A stretch of 64,000 nucleotides of DNA from Thozetella sp. PMI_491 (GCA_021432635.1 MU270015.1:669057-733056); one strand, 5' to 3'. Positions 31,701 to 43,613 are shown, counted from the stretch's first letter. Notes: generated by a model from the sequence alone, not told the origin. Numbers and translations: made by a program.

Positions 31701-33165
31701 TAACGTATTTCTTGATATCGGTGGCATTATCTGCCCCTGTTATAGGCCGAACTACTCCGGAAGCAGAGAGAATTGTGTGTAATTGCGGGAGCGGTCGGCT
31801 CGTAACGAGAAGTTTAACTCGTGGAAGAGCGACAATCTGGCTCAAAATGATCTCGATCTCGGTTTGGCCACTGAAGGATGTCGCCCTGGTTGAAGTTGAC
31901 TCTACATTGACGTCCTCTAGTTCGTCCAGGCCGTCCAGAATAATAAAAATTGTCTGTTGTCTCGGACCCGCTCGCAACGGTTCCTTGATCAAGGTGTTGA
32001 AAATGAACAGGAGATCCTCTCTTGACGACCCTCTAGGTAGGCCTGGTTGTTCCTGGAGGTATTTGCGGTAAAACGCCTCCTTTGTCGTCAGCTGATGACA
32101 AAGTGTTCGCACCATGCTGAAACACTCCGTGAGGCCAACTGCGCCTCGCTTGCAAAAGAAGTTGAGTACAATGTCTTCTGGATATTGCGGTGTCAAAAGG
32201 TCGACTAGATACGCCGAGATAGTTGATTTACCGGTGCCGGGGAATCCCGTCAGCCAGAGCGTCCGAGCGCAGGACGAAGCATCGCTGAGACGCCATTCCT
32301 TAAGCTCCGGAAGCTCCAGAACCCACTGTAGAGTTTCATCGGCGCGCTGAGCTAAATTGGCTGTTTTTCTCGACTCATTCTCTGCGGATGATGGGGCAAG
32401 CCATTTGCGGAACTCAGCATCATCTGTAGACTTCGACGGCTCCTTCTGAGACTGCGTAATGACTGTGCTGGCAATTTGAAGCAATAGAGCCTGGTCGTAT
32501 TCTTCGCATGCCATATGTAGTTTCTTGATGCAGCTCTGCCACACCTCCGCCCCTGAGAACAAGGACTTGCCGATCTGAGTGAAGATATTCTGCCCAAGAT
32601 ACTTTAACGCGCCGCGTAGAAAATTGACTATGGAGCAAAGGAGGCTAAGGCACTTTTCTTGCATCAGCGGGATGATAGTGTCCTCCGGATGGCGCAGTAG
32701 CTCGCGCACACGCCGCGCATGGTACGATATCTGGTCCAGCTCTGACATGAAATTTCCCTTTCGCTCTTTCTCTTTCGAAGCTAAATCCAGGAGAAAGCAG
32801 GCACTGTTTGTAATGACGGCGATGGGAAGTCCGAGCGTTACGCCCTCGCTAACTTTGCCTACCATCCCAAGTGCGACTGACATCAGCGGCATGAGGCTGG
32901 AGACGAAGCCTGCTGCTTTGTGGACAAGTGCCTTTGATCTTGACTTGTTTTCCGAACCAGGATCGGATATATTCAACAAGAGCAGTTTCTCCACCAACTC
33001 GGCCGTGTCTTTGGGATTAGAAGCAGAATTTAGTTGTCCAGCTTCGAGACGGAAGATGGTTGAAGATCGCTTTGCCGCATGCAATTCGAGATCGTTGCTT
33101 AGGTTCGCTACAGCCAGATCTAACTCGGCCTTCACGGCTGCGACATGGCTATCTCTCTCGTCCAT
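28774..33165 (-). CDS. NACHT-TPR STAND protein (fungal NLR-like receptor)
   Basis: Single exon of 1463 aa; the start is the ATG at 33165 (MDERDSHVAAVK). The first 240 residues form a helical N-terminal domain with a central hydrophobic part (FVSSLMPLMSVALGMVGKVS), similar in place and style to the helical N-terminal domains of fungal STAND proteins. A NACHT NTPase follows: Walker A GFPGTGKST (307-315), Walker B IFIILDGLDEL (406-416), and LLVTSRPLPQL as sensor. A helical region and then tetratricopeptide repeats fill the C-terminal half (e.g. AAYYFHLGKIYNSLKYRG, LGEISIMRGDWEGAVLPLQEAL, DLGIVYEHLRRADQALAMFNRAL). Such proteins are cytosolic switches that oligomerise on ligand binding to the repeats and trigger heterokaryon incompatibility or other defence. 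The repeats are degenerate rather than near-identical. The gene appears intact. The ligand and output are unknown. Confidence 0.93.
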   Translation of the reverse strand: MDERDSHVAAVKAELDLAVANLSNDLELHAAKRSSTIFRLEAGQLNSASNPKDTAELVEKLLLLNISDPGSENKSRSKALVHKAAGFVSSLMPLMSVALGMVGKVSEGVTLGLPIAVITNSACFLLDLASKEKERKGNFMSELDQISYHARRVRELLRHPEDTIIPLMQEKCLSLLCSIVNFLRGALKYLGQNIFTQIGKSLFSGAEVWQSCIKKLHMACEEYDQALLLQIASTVITQSQKEPSKSTDDAEFRKWLAPSSAENESRKTANLAQRADETLQWVLELPELKEWRLSDASSCARTLWLTGFPGTGKSTISAYLVDLLTPQYPEDIVLNFFCKRGAVGLTECFSMVRTLCHQLTTKEAFYRKYLQEQPGLPRGSSREDLLFIFNTLIKEPLRAGPRQQTIFIILDGLDELEDVNVESTSTRATSFSGQTEIEIILSQIVALPRVKLLVTSRPLPQLHTILSASGVVRPITGADNATDIKKYVIHRVNSSTRLKPGFEKLKADPVDFFCSKANGVFLWVSVVLDVLGRAVSSRAFNQALEEIHPTMNTIYEDVFARAEQRGTLDLMREVLHWMVILPTPFTVRQMAIAAEISIGDKVLDMEGFLRTECGALVDLVPALGSGAPSDSTLELHLGHETFQAWLADKFGPRANLMAHTKATKTFLRYLAGPQEDKSLLQYAITRWRWHLVQSMGLGERYLGDFDEPSTTTEIPEPCQPEIALELFRDIFAFLSSPKAEQWLDAKLSRESFNQATFWEVHNTCVGVAAWCETNRDALSDDAIDQLELGVSQASQLKIFRDTVTIPGTIARMLWPRVCHAWIWNTSYPWQATRCGVTTLHQLDLYTNPEENFEILPGLESLLQDEPGPASGNNRGARFVASWRIRGKMNAQLAKLMGRIERHHPDHATLEAVMKAGGFDDLSGVCAANASIFLHAIEGKRADLQGALDAIQEAIDEDDGSAAYYFHLGKIYNSLKYRGNDSDESQEQRDKFAALALDAFRAAVVRDPDRRTEARFELYQAEEALLRKAINGAPIDLNRIVDLLEKAIEDDPRSHWYHHLFDVHKERGDTNSARDAYKRLLTFDPTWNTIWEKIADTWIDEKEFGEKRTFAWREWCDALIEAANGDPSYAHTYWNKWADKAKELADYNTFGISVEILEYGIEMTSFRTDTKAQKAYALFSYRLGEISIMRGDWEGAVLPLQEALARSADLDIWARRGALKYLTWVSMARKRWDEARAITEQRLAMPPDEFMEDRSIFAAYELRGEIALLEGKPKDSIREYKTALRLLEKDLLTDGTGDPATLRNSNMGLLYTDLGIVYEHLRRADQALAMFNRALPHIEHTVGEEVQLREQHESLWRKEGRWHMRLGWVREKLDSSDPKVLECYKQAVWVFGKTVYVEDDFVEITEARDAEAAVERVRASGKPSYLEGDAFLKERMREKITSIRTDWGNNHYQDEVQKPRQRGH

Positions 33166-36003
33166 GTTGTTTCGCTGGAACACACCGGTGCTCCGACAAT
33201 GTTAAGTGATAGAGAGATGAGATTAGTTGCTGCTGCCTGACTAGAAACTCAACGGAGGTGAAAACGTAGTGCGGCTGAGGATGGGCCGAAAAGAGGGGCC
33301 GACGACATGCGTGAGGCAGCCGGGGAACGGACCAATCACAAACATAGACACGATAGGGGGCGGGGAAAACACGCTGACAAACCTAGGTAAACCAGCCAAT
33401 TAGAGCCGAGAAGTAGTTATAACGAACGGGCTCTGGAAGCCTTAGGCGATGCTCAAAACAGGAGGGAAACATCAAGAAGGCTGCTATATAGGTACGAGGA
33501 AAGGCGGACATACATTGAATTAAGACGGCGGTTTACCCCTCATAATTCCAGTGATTTTCAACCAGCCGGGGATTGCTCAGAAGACACACTGCTCCCGCAC
33601 CGTCGCTAAGAAAGTACACAGATCTAGCTTCTCATCCCCCTATTCGAGCCGATCCTTATCCTATTTTATGGACCTATAAGCCCAGAGTCCAAATACCGGC
33701 CTAGAAGAAATTCCCTGGCAAGAATGTCCTAGAGATGAACTCATACCCTTCGTTCCAACAAGATGAGGGCGTTCCTCATCAAAGGCGATATTTGTATCAC
33801 TGCCTAGCTAGGTCTCAGATGAAGTTTGCTGAATGCTTTTAGCTTCTAGAGAGGGCTGTGATTAGGGCCGTCGGCGACTTTAATATAAAAGCTCACAACT
33901 TTCGTGCCGCTACGAGCTCTAGTACTGTGATGCCGACAGTTGATTCACCTAGATAGTCCCCTCTGCTATAGAGAAGGACGTAGGAGACTGGCGGTTGAAT
34001 CTTCTAATAATGTGCAAATATTTCATCTCTGAAGTAGACTATCGGAGAGTTCAGGAGCTTCTCATGATCTCGGTATCTTTCGATTCCCTCGCCGACACGT
34101 GACTTCGCGGAGCTTTTCCAGATGTTTAAAGAGGTAAGATCTTCCCTTAGGTTGAAGATCGGCCATGCCGTTATTTCTTGACCTCCGTACTACACATGGT
34201 GCAATCCTAGCGTATCAGTGCAGCGCACGGCCACAGGACAGCCAAACTTGTTGATGGTAATCTCTCGAAAGGTGGCCAGGTTCATTAAAAGATTCAAGGT
34301 TATGCATTCAGCTGTTCGCGAATGTAATCGAAGGACTACTTCGATAAAATTGGGGAATGGGGTAGCAGGTCTAGTCTAGACCACTGAAATCAGTTGCCAC
34401 GCTCTACTGGTCACGGTCAAGACCTCTGACGATCATAACTTCGTCTACTTACTTAGATAGCTCGGAACTTTCTCGAGTCCCTTGACGAGGTCGATTAATG
34501 CTTCTATTATATAGGATTGTGGATCAGCTCCATGAACATGATCGCGGATAAAAGTGTAAAGACTGTTGAAGGCATTAAGATTAGAATTATGACGTCTTTA
34601 TATTCGTGCCGGACCCTCTGCTTTTTACTAGGTGGTAGATGTCCGATTTGTAACTCTCATATTGCAGAAGGAACGAGCAATCGGCGAGTGTTTCGCAGGC
34701 TGTTCTGTACAAATCCCTGTAGATAAAACTGCTTTTAGGGGGCTATGTTAAAGTATCTAGCCTTACTTATTGTGAATACTTGTAAATGTTGGCGTTTGGG
34801 TGTCCAAGGAGGTTCCTTAAGGTGGGTGTTCAGCGGCGGTTTCGTAACAGCAGGGGATGGCCACAGAGGTTCTCACCTCGTCGCATTAAAGCATACGACC
34901 AAGTGCGGGAGGGAGGATGATATAAGAAATATAAGTTCCCAACTGAAAGGAATCGAGATACGCAGTGTATCGAAGCCAACCGTAGGGACCGGAAATGTTT
35001 TGCGGGTTTAGAATGGGAACCTAAATTGCGGGTTATTGCCTCCCGGACGGCCCCAACGGCAAACAGTACGAGGGGCCTACTAGACTTCAACCCCGGCTTG
35101 GTGAGCTGCGCAAAACCCTGCGCCCACTACTACGCGAAGCCTGCTGATGAAGGTGTAGCTTTCATATTTAGCTTAGAAGAGGGCGAGCCAGCGCGGTCTA
35201 GGTAGAGAAGTGTTCCGTATACATGCCCTCGCTCAATCGCTAACGCGAGGATTTCCCGATAAACCCATCCTGCGTAAGGCGGGGAGCTGTCCTTAGTTGG
35301 TGAGTGGGAAAGAGCGTGCAATGCTCAAGTAGGCTCAATCGAGGAAATGTTGCCGCGGCATTCTGGCTTCTTCACAAGCCTTCCTAAATCTCTGCCCTCT
35401 TTAGCCTGTGCGTCAAGGACGAGCTCGAATCGTTTTCAAGCCCATGGCGTCTTTGTGGCTTGCCACTGGGCAGCATTTGTGCGACCAAATTATAAATAAG
35501 TACAACAGGAGCCTTATGGTGCCGCCCAATCTCGAGCTAGGGTCAAATCCCGCGCAAGTGGCTGGTCAAATCCTTTGTTCGTCCGCGAAGAGTGATTCAA
35601 AATGACGCAGGCTGTATGAGTCACTGACTGCAAATAATCTGATGATTCTATAGCCTCAGCTGCCGGAAACATATCAAGAAAGGCTCCGGCCGTCAAGGTT
35701 CATACTCGAAGTACGCATGTGCATGTGTTAGGTGAAGAAGGCGCATGGGGGCCAGGTCGCATTGGTGCTCGGCTACTTTGTCAAAGTCTCCGAGGACACC
35801 ACCATCTGAAAGTGTCCGAGGTTACCCCTCTAGGTATAAAAGACCAATTGACTGACAGGTGGTAAAGGCTCCTAGTGTATTGATTCCGTACTATTTCCCC
35901 TTTCCAGAAGAATTTCGATTGCCAAATAGCTGGTTCAAAGTGCAAGTTGTCAATAACAAGCCAGTGCCACACATCAAGATACCCCTGGGCGTTAACGAGC
36001 GCA
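33166..36003. other. Gene-poor intergenic region
   Basis: This 2.8 kb divergent spacer between the NLR-like gene and the methyltransferase has no supportable gene. It is AT-rich from 33480 to 34750. Short open frames near 34830-35320 have no family match that I recognise. I looked for transposon ends or reverse-transcriptase motifs and could not support any. Confidence 0.4.
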
Positions 36004-36889
36004 ATGGATACAACACATGCTACCCACGAAGCGTCGGAAACGTTTGCTGAGAAAAATGCCAAACATTTCGAGTATGCTAACTCCCATCTGCCAAACTGCC
36101 AATGTATTCGGTGCACAATGTCACTAATTCACCTAATGCAGCAAGTTTGCTACTCCTGGCGATTGGCCAGAGTGGGTTCGGAAACTCCAGCAACAAATAG
36201 TCGACGTTCTCGTCGCACCCGACTTCCCCATATGGCTTGGATTGTCATCAGAGGGCACAACAGGGAGGAGAATGCTGGATTATGCCGGCGGTGACGGTCT
36301 CATTTCCAAGACACTCAAGCCGCATTTCGCGTCCGTCATTGGTGTCGACGTCTCCACGAGTATGCTCGACAAGTATAAGGCAACGATAGCCCAGCTCGGC
36401 GCTGGCCCAGATGAGATGATGGCCGTGCGGGGCGATCTGTTAGCCGATGTCGTCCAAGCTACCGAGCCCCCGCTCCCCGAAGAGAAGCTGCGGGATTTCG
36501 ATCTAATTGTTGTCAGCATGGCGTTACACCACTTCGAGAACCCGGGGCTCGCACTTCAACGTCTAGCTACTCGTCTAGCTGTTGGTGGAACACTTCTGAT
36601 CATCGATTTCACGCCCATAGACGGCAGCACGCCTTCGCAGGTTCGGTATGAGGAAGAGCAGCGGGCTTTGAGTCAGGAGAGCAAAGACGCTGCGCAGCAC
36701 TCCTTCTCCAGTCACGAGGCTAGTCACACTGTGAGCAAGCCGGGAGGCTTCTCCAAGCAGGAAATGCATGATCTTTTCGGGGGGGCAGGGTGTGGTGACT
36801 TTCGATGGAAGCTGGCGGAAGAATTATGCACCATGCCAATGGCCAACGTCAAGACCCAGCTGTTTTTTGCGCGGGCAAGTAAGAGCTAA
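36004..36889 (+). CDS. Class I SAM-dependent methyltransferase (UbiE/type 11 family)
   Basis: Exons 36004-36071 and 36142-36889 give 271 aa; the 70-bp intron joins GA|C in phase 2. The N-terminus ASETFAEKNAKHFD leads to a SAM-binding loop RRMLDYAGGDGLISKTL, with GVDVSTSMLDKY as the acidic strand, then FDLIVVSMALHHFENPGLAL and LAVGGTLLIIDFTPIDG, the order of a UbiE-type fold. The Ala-Gly-Gly-Asp-Gly loop replaces the commoner G-x-G-x-G. A C-terminal GFSKQEMHDLFGGAGC helix precedes a short strand. The substrate is not evident; small-molecule or lipid methylation is typical. The start ATG is followed by a Thr-rich run. Confidence 0.85.
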
Positions 36890-37625
36890 GATTGTGGAAG
36901 TATTCGGTCTCATTCTCCGTTTCATTAGAATTGTCGATATGCGCTGGCAGTTACTTCGTAGCCTCGGATCGTAAATATCCTATCTAAGCTCATCCGTCGA
37001 CTAAATTTCGTATATATTGCCGTATTGGTCTCCAGGAGTCACTACTAGTTTGGTGATGTGTGGCCACCAGTCTTCCATCTGAAGTCCAGCTTAGCTTGTT
37101 GCATAATCGTGGCGAATGGCTACAATTATACATACTTCCTTGCTCTCTAGACCAGCCGACAGAATGAGCTCATTGTGCAGTCCCCATCAGCTGGAATGCA
37201 AATGCTGCAGAGAACTTCCGGTCTTTGACCTTTTAGCTAGGCCGTAAACCAAGCGGCAAGAACTGCGTCTAAGGAAATCGTAGCATGCCGTTCGCATTTT
37301 TATTCCAACACTAGGCTCGTACTCTTGTGTGTCGAAAATTTGGCGCAACCAAAATAACAGGGAAAATTTTAGCAATGATGTGTCATTCCTGCAGGTGGAG
37401 TCGCTGGTTCTCAGCTCTAGGCTATTGCGACCATAGAGCTAGTTGTGCTCTACGACTGAGCTGACTGACATCAATTACAAGGTTATGCAGCACTGCGCGG
37501 GCTAAAATAAGGCAGAAAGACTTCGCACTAGCATATATACATTGTCTTCCATAATTCCCAAGCAAATTAAGCAACTTAATAGTGACTCAGTACCTGTGTT
37601 CTTGAGGTGCTCACAAACTGATACA
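36890..37625. other. Intergenic, convergent gene ends
   Basis: 736 bp between the ends of the methyltransferase and the Zn2Cys6 gene; AT-rich, without supportable genes. Confidence 0.4.
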
Positions 37626-39248
37626 TTAAGTATACAAAAACCGATAAAGTCCGTCCCGCCTAGTTAAAAGCTGAAGTCCGTCCTTTGGTGTCTGGTCGCC
37701 GAGCGAAGTTCCGTGCCATTTGTGTTGGGTCCTCCATTCCCAGATATGTTCTACAACGCACGCGGTCCTACGGATGTGTCCCGAAAATGCAAAACACCAA
37801 CGCCTAGCCAGTTGCTCCTTGAACAATTGCATGTGGTCTCTGGAGTCTGTCGCACATGCCAGGACTGCCAAGGCCCAGCAAAGAAAGGCAGATCCTGGCG
37901 AGGCGATGCCATCTAGTACTCCGGCTTTGATCACACGAACGGCTCGCTCGACGTGAGTTTGAACCTGTGAGTCGGCAGCGGTCGCCACTGGACGAATCAG
38001 TTTAAACAAGAAGATCTCCAGAGCCGAGATGCAGAAGTCCTTGCCAGGTTCCGAAGCAGCGTTTGTCTTGGCTGAAAGGGAATTGAGTGTCACTCTCAGA
38101 GTGTCCAGCTCCTGCATATAGGCTATTGCTTCGGGGGCACTCTGCTGGAGGGGTACATGCCTGCTTAATCGCGTGATCTCAAAAGCTAGGTGGTAGAACG
38201 TAGGTGGCAGGTCCATGATGGGGGAGCAGCCATCTTCCAGTGTATCGGGAAAGGGGCCATAGCCCAAGCTTTCGATCACATCTGCCCACGAAAATTTGCT
38301 GGAAATGCGGTCCAGATCCTGGCAGAATAATGATACGGTAGAGATGTGGTAGAGAAATGATTCGCTCGCGAGTCTATCAGCAGGTGATGTGCAGCGATTA
38401 TCGGCCGGTGGATTTTGCATTCGGCGTAAGCGAAGGATTTCAGCAATGCCCTCTAGATGGCTTATTGTATTACAAACGGCGCTTGATCTCCATTTCTAGA
38501 AGATTTGGCCCAGTGAGCTTTGGGCAATTGCCAAGCCAAAGGCGCGGGAACTCACCTCGAATAGGCAAAAGAAGATGGCGGAGGACAAAAGCCAATCTTC
38601 CGTCCCCCTAAGCTCGCCATTCTCTATCTTGCGGCGGTACCCAACAAGGGCCGAGCAATAGTACTGATGCGCGATGCTCTGGTTCTCTCCATTCCCTTTG
38701 GACATATGAAGGATAGAAAGTCCTAGGTATATGTCCATAACCCATGTGTGGGTATTTGCCGCGATGCAGAGAGCAAAAATGTTGAGATACCGCGGATGTG
38801 ACTCGGACCGTACAAGAAGAGGCACAAGATTGTTGATGAAGTGTTGAAACAGATCATGTTCCCGTGCGGTCCGGGCTGGTAACGGCCGGTAGGGCGGCTC
38901 TGGACGCAGGGGGATTGCCGTTGCAGCCGCTTGATAGCGTTCGCTCAGATCCGGGAGGGACCTCAACGGGCGCACGAGACTGCCCGGCCCGGAAGGGACC
39001 CTCGGAGCGCCCGGAGAACGCGGGACTGTACCGGCTATGGCGCACGGCCACGTACAGTGAAGGTCATGGCGCGAGCAGTCTCGACATCTCGGCTTCTTCT
39101 CATCGCACTTCTTTCGTCGTCTCCTACAGGTAAGGCAGCCAACCTTGCTGCGGAGTCTGGGGCGAGTGAGCATGGCTTCCGGTTTTGCAGCTAAACACGG
39201 TAGCAACGGGACTTGGTGGCAGAATCTAGGGCGAGCGGAAGGTTGCAT
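37626..39248 (-). CDS. Zn2Cys6 transcription factor with Fungal_trans_2-type domain
   Basis: Exons 39248-38556 and 38495-37626 (60-bp intron, phase 0) give 520 aa, or 495 aa if the ATG at 39173 is used. The binuclear zinc cluster is GCLTCRRRRKKCDEKKPRC then RDCSRHDLHC, fitting C-x2-C-x6-C-x6-C-x2-C-x6-C. A Pro/Arg-rich linker follows. The rest is the helical regulatory domain: LFQHFINNLVPLL, SILHMSKGNGEN, then after the junction FEKWRSSAVCNTISHLEGIA and AEILRLRRMQ. Such proteins are nuclear activators or repressors recognising CGG-type half-sites. Its targets are unknown; the closest genes are the methyltransferase (convergent) and the amine oxidase (divergent, 656 bp away). The joined WRSS-NTISHLEG block is characteristic and supports the splice. 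Confidence 0.9.
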
Positions 39249-39904
39249 TTGGCCACTTATCTATCTTGACGCCGTGCAGCGTAGTCCCCACAGGCGGCTA
39301 AAGGGAGTGGCACGGGTTCCCCAGTTGGGGTTGTATTACCCATTACCCCCTTCGCTTGCGGCCAGAGCTGCACTATACACGCCACAGGGGAGTGGAGTTT
39401 ATCCCCGCACGGATGCCGACTGCATTTCTGGTACAAAGCGGAGTGCTTACCGAAAAAGGCTCCGAAAGGGAAAAGGTATCCGTGGGCTCCGAAACATCTA
39501 CGCGAGGTAATAAGCGTCATTGGCGAGCATTTCTTCCTGCCAACACGACACATATTGCCTTTCCCACATTCTGCGCAGCGGGCACAGACCAAAGGTTCGG
39601 AGTGTTTTTAACCTTGTACTCCCGTCACCCGTCTTGATCTCAGGCCCAATGATACACCAAAACCTTATGTACACAAGTGAGGAGATTGACCTTTAAGAGA
39701 GAATATCCGCTGGCAGCCAAATGATCCCGACGGGCAGGCATTGCTTATCGGGTGTATTTGAGAAGCACCGAAAGCAGAAAATGGTATGAGAATGACTAGA
39801 TTGTTCCCGGGCAAGCAGATATATAATAGGTTCGGGTCGTGCAAGATGGAAGCGTAGAGGGCATTGCTAGGTGTACTTGGCAAACAAACTAGCCGAGATC
39901 AGAT
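39249..39904. other. Divergent promoter region (regulator and amine oxidase)
   Basis: 656 bp between the Zn2Cys6 gene and the amine oxidase gene, with a TATA box near 39820 for the amine oxidase. CGG triplets are frequent but no clear paired operator stands out. Confidence 0.4.
39820..39826 (+). promoter_or_regulatory. Probable TATA box of the amine oxidase gene
   Basis: TATATAA, 85 bp upstream of the start codon at 39905, at the distance expected for fungal genes. Confidence 0.45.
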
Positions 39905-42803
39905 ATGTCCAAGATGTTCATGCTAAGCCGGCTGGTGTATTTTCTCGGCGTCGCTGAGTTGGCCGTATCCGTTTCACCTGTATGCACGTCGAAACAAGTC
40001 ACAGCAACCGCGCCTCACCGCAATGTTTGGCGACCCCTGAGTGACCAGGAACTGTCTAGTATCAATACGCTACTCTATGCGGGCTCCAGCGGTCTGAACC
40101 TGACGGCAACTACATCTTTCGGCTTTGGTGGAGGGTATGTGCACTCCTACGACTCAGCAAACGAGCACGAACCCAGTCATGTTCTAACTCACCATAGTCC
40201 ATCCAACACGCTTGCTGGTGTGGATCTCCTACCCCCTAACAAGACTGATGTTCTCTTCTATCTCAATGGAGGAACAGCCCCAGACCGATACGCTTTCGCG
40301 ACGGTCGTTTTTGGTGCAGCAGCACAGCCGTACCAGCAAGATTTCATCGTAGGGCCGCTGCCGGTGACAAAGGACACGAAAATTCAACCTCGCGCATTCT
40401 CTACACGGAAGGATGGCAGGGTGACATCTCATGGACCAAATTTTGGTGCAAAGTTTACATATGGGCCTACCGTCGTGGCCTCTGCTCGCCCAGTCTTGAA
40501 GGCTCTCTGGAATATGGTGAGTAGCCGACCCTGGGCCGTAGGGAATCTCGGGCGAGGAGGAGGATAGCTAACCTACGCCGCCCAAAGACCGACCAAGACC
40601 TAAATCGTGTAACCGTTGGGGGTTTCGCTATGCCTGACCAATCCAACGGTAAGGCCACAACATGGTTCGAATTCACAAACAACCCAACTGGCACTAGCGA
40701 CTCCAGCACACTACTCTCTTTGGGCCTCTATGTCCGGGTAGATACTTCATCCAATGATGTATCGAAATGGAAGGCAACCGGTTGGCTGTACAACAACATT
40801 TTGTATCAGTCTCTCGATGCGCTCAGCACAGCCATGAAGGCCCCTGGGTTTGAGAGGCTCGGCATCAACGTTGATGGTGCCTGGGCAGGTACGGATAGAC
40901 AAGGGGACCGGATTCCGATGGACGACCAGCCACCTCCAGTAGCTGTGCAGCCAGGACCTCCAAGATTCTCGATCGACCCTGCAGAAAACTACGTCTCTTG
41001 GAGTGAGAAACCGCCTCTTTCGATAGACTGCTTCAGCTGACGGCCAGCAGTGGACTTTTCGTTCTATATTACGCGAACAAGGGACATGGGACTTAAACTG
41101 TTCGACATTCAGTATAAAGGAAAGAGGATCATCTACGAGGTGAGCAGGCGAAATCGGAGTCTGTAGCGAGGACAAGGGCGGGCGGCTAACTTTAAGATAG
41201 CTAGGGATGGAGGAGGCCATGGCACATTACGCGTAAGGATCGTATCGGCGCAATCGACCCTGACTGACAATTATCAGATCAAACAACCCTATACACTCAC
41301 GAACTTTGTACTACGACACCCAGTATGCATTTGGTGCTGACATGGTGTCGCTTGTTCGAGGTACACGAGCACCAATCACTCGGCACACCAAGTCTTTTCC
41401 TGACACTGGCTACAGGATACGACTGCCCAGCATATTCAACCTACTTGAATTTCCCCGCCATGCAAGGAGGCTTTGGGGGTTCTCCATCCCCGTTGACTGA
41501 CGGAGCTTGTAAGTACAGACTCGCCTCTACAATACTTTCTAGTTCTTCCTCTAACTGCATTTTCGCCCATGCTAGGTCTATTTGAGATGGATACCGGGTT
41601 CCCCATTCGACGGCATTCCACCATGACCGGCTCCACGAGCATATCGAAGAACATCGCTTTTGTTCTGCGCACGGTCTCTACGGTGGCTAATTACGACTAC
41701 ATGACCTCGTACGAATTTTACATGGATGGTTCCATCGTGGTCTCTATGAGAGCTTCGGGTTATATCGAGAGCGCCTACTGGGCTAACAACGAAGAATATG
41801 GCTTCAAGATCCATGACAACCTCTCCGGATCGTTGCACGACCATGTAATCACTTTCAAAGCAGACTTCGATATCCTTGGGGAGAAAAATTCTGTCCAAAA
41901 GATAGACATAGTGCCAACAACCGAAACGTGAGTTTCCCACTACCCACAGCTTCCGGCTAGACTAACACGCTCACCACACAGATACCCATGGACGGACGGT
42001 AAGACACTAAACACGATGAAAGCTATCAAGTCATTCGTCAAGAACGAAGATGAGGCAAAGATCAACTGGTCACCAAACGGAGACACGATATATGCTATCG
42101 TGAATAAGGATCAAAAGACCAAGCTGGGGGAGTATCCCGGTTATCGGATAGCCCCAGGTATGCAGCGAATCCGATCCTATATCAGACGTGCAAGATATAT
42201 CTGACTAATTGGTGACTTCTTAGCAACTGGAGTTATACACCTAACTGTGCAAAATTCGACGATAGGAAGAAATGCTGTAAATCAAGCGTCGCATCATCTC
42301 TACGTCACGAAGCAAAAGGACACGGAAGCCAGGGCGTCCAATCCGAGTAATCTTTTTGATCCCGACGCCCCCTTGGTGAATTTTGCAAAGTATTTCAACG
42401 GCGAATCCCTGGATCAAGAAGACCTGTAAGTAATCTGAACTTGGCCCAGTGTTTGCTACCGAGGCCCTGCCCTAACAAGGCGACCGAATTCTCAGCGTCG
42501 TGTGGTTCAACCTTGGCATGCACCACATGCCGCACACAGGCGACCTTCCGAACACCATGTTCTCCACTGCACACTCGTCCATTATAATTTCACCTTTGAA
42601 CTATCTACCGGGCGATCCCTCCAGCGCCACCACGCAGCAGATCCGCGTCGGCAAGGGGGCGAATGGGCAATCTGCAGGCATAACGAAGTTTGGGGCAGTG
42701 GCTGCCAAGTGCTCTGTTGATCTGGTAAGACTAATGTCATTTTCCGTGGATGTAACTGACCACCCCACAGGGCCAACCGGACGGGGCCACTGGCTCGATG
42801 TAG
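39905..42803 (+). CDS. Secreted copper amine oxidase (topaquinone enzyme)
   Basis: Eleven exons: 39905-40516, 40588-41002, 41051-41139, 41201-41232, 41278-41360, 41416-41508, 41576-41927, 41982-42157, 42224-42425, 42496-42724, 42771-42803; 771 aa, all junctions in phase. A signal peptide (MFMLSRLVYFLGVAELAVSVS) begins the protein. The topaquinone motif T-V-A-N-Y-D places the cofactor Tyr at 481. The copper ligands are His529 and His531 (SLHDHV) and a third in GMHHMPHTGD (694-698). The catalytic-base Asp is probably D396 in YYDTQYAFGAD. GYDCPAYSTYLN and FEMDTGFPIRRH are further family blocks. The enzyme oxidises primary amines to aldehyde, ammonia and hydrogen peroxide. It faces the Zn2Cys6 gene across a shared 656-bp promoter region, hinting that it could be that regulator's target. 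Introns are 45-71 bp. Confidence 0.93.
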
Positions 42804-43613
42804 CCTGACATGATATATGCCCTGCAGTAGTGGGGGATATAAGAGGGTGGAAGGCATTAGGAGAATTGTATTTCGAAGCCTAGAGCTTCGGTATATGTAG
42901 CTCGTGAGGAACATATATACGACCGGAGTATCACGTAATATTCCCTCGAAGTACTCTGGTGTACCTTGACGCGTCCCCCGCCGCCCGGTCATGTTTTCGC
43001 GTATATCTAAAGGCACAGCGGATCATTTATGTCATGCTCAATCCCAGTTCTCAGCAGAAGGAGTGACCCCGAGCGAAAATTTTATCGCAACCAATGTACA
43101 AAGAATGTTCCCACGGCCAACGGCGGAAAGATTCGTATCATCAAACATCAAAACCTACTTCCCTTTGGTTGACCCCCTCCGCGTGTACCAGAACATTTTA
43201 CTTGAAAAAAGCGTAGCTTCTTGACGCCCAGGTCTAAGGCCGATAATACTAACCTCCGCCGGCGCAATGCATTTGGTTGGCAGTGCACTTGTTGTACGTA
43301 CCTGCGAGGCTTGGTCTCGCCAACGTGTATGGCTGCTCAAACCTCAGTCCCAATCAAACTCTCGTTGGTGGGCCAGCCAATTTCCCAAATCATTGTCAGC
43401 TTTGGACGCTTAGGGTTAGTGCCATGATGACTGTCTCCAGGGATTTCGAATACGCCCATCGGTCTCGGCGGATCCGCGCTGGGCCGCACTTAGTGCTGAC
43501 TTGGTTAACCCCATCCATGCGTGGGATGTTAGGTGAGATAGATATAAGGTAAATCAACGAGAGCCCCCAGGTTTCCAAAGTTTGAGCTACGCATCATTTC
43601 TGGTGCAAGCAAG
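42804..43613. other. Intergenic
   Basis: 810 bp between two plus-strand genes; no gene found. A TATA-like site for the monooxygenase lies at 43542. Confidence 0.4.
43542..43548 (+). promoter_or_regulatory. Possible TATA box of the monooxygenase gene
   Basis: ATATAAG, 72 bp upstream of the start codon at 43614. Confidence 0.35.

Noticed and set aside
32579-33205. Plus-strand open frame antisense to the start of the NACHT gene
   Set aside because: Ser/Arg-rich shadow of the strongly coding minus strand.
33166-36003. Possible transposable element remains in the largest spacer
   Set aside because: No terminal repeats, target-site duplications or enzyme motifs could be identified by reading.
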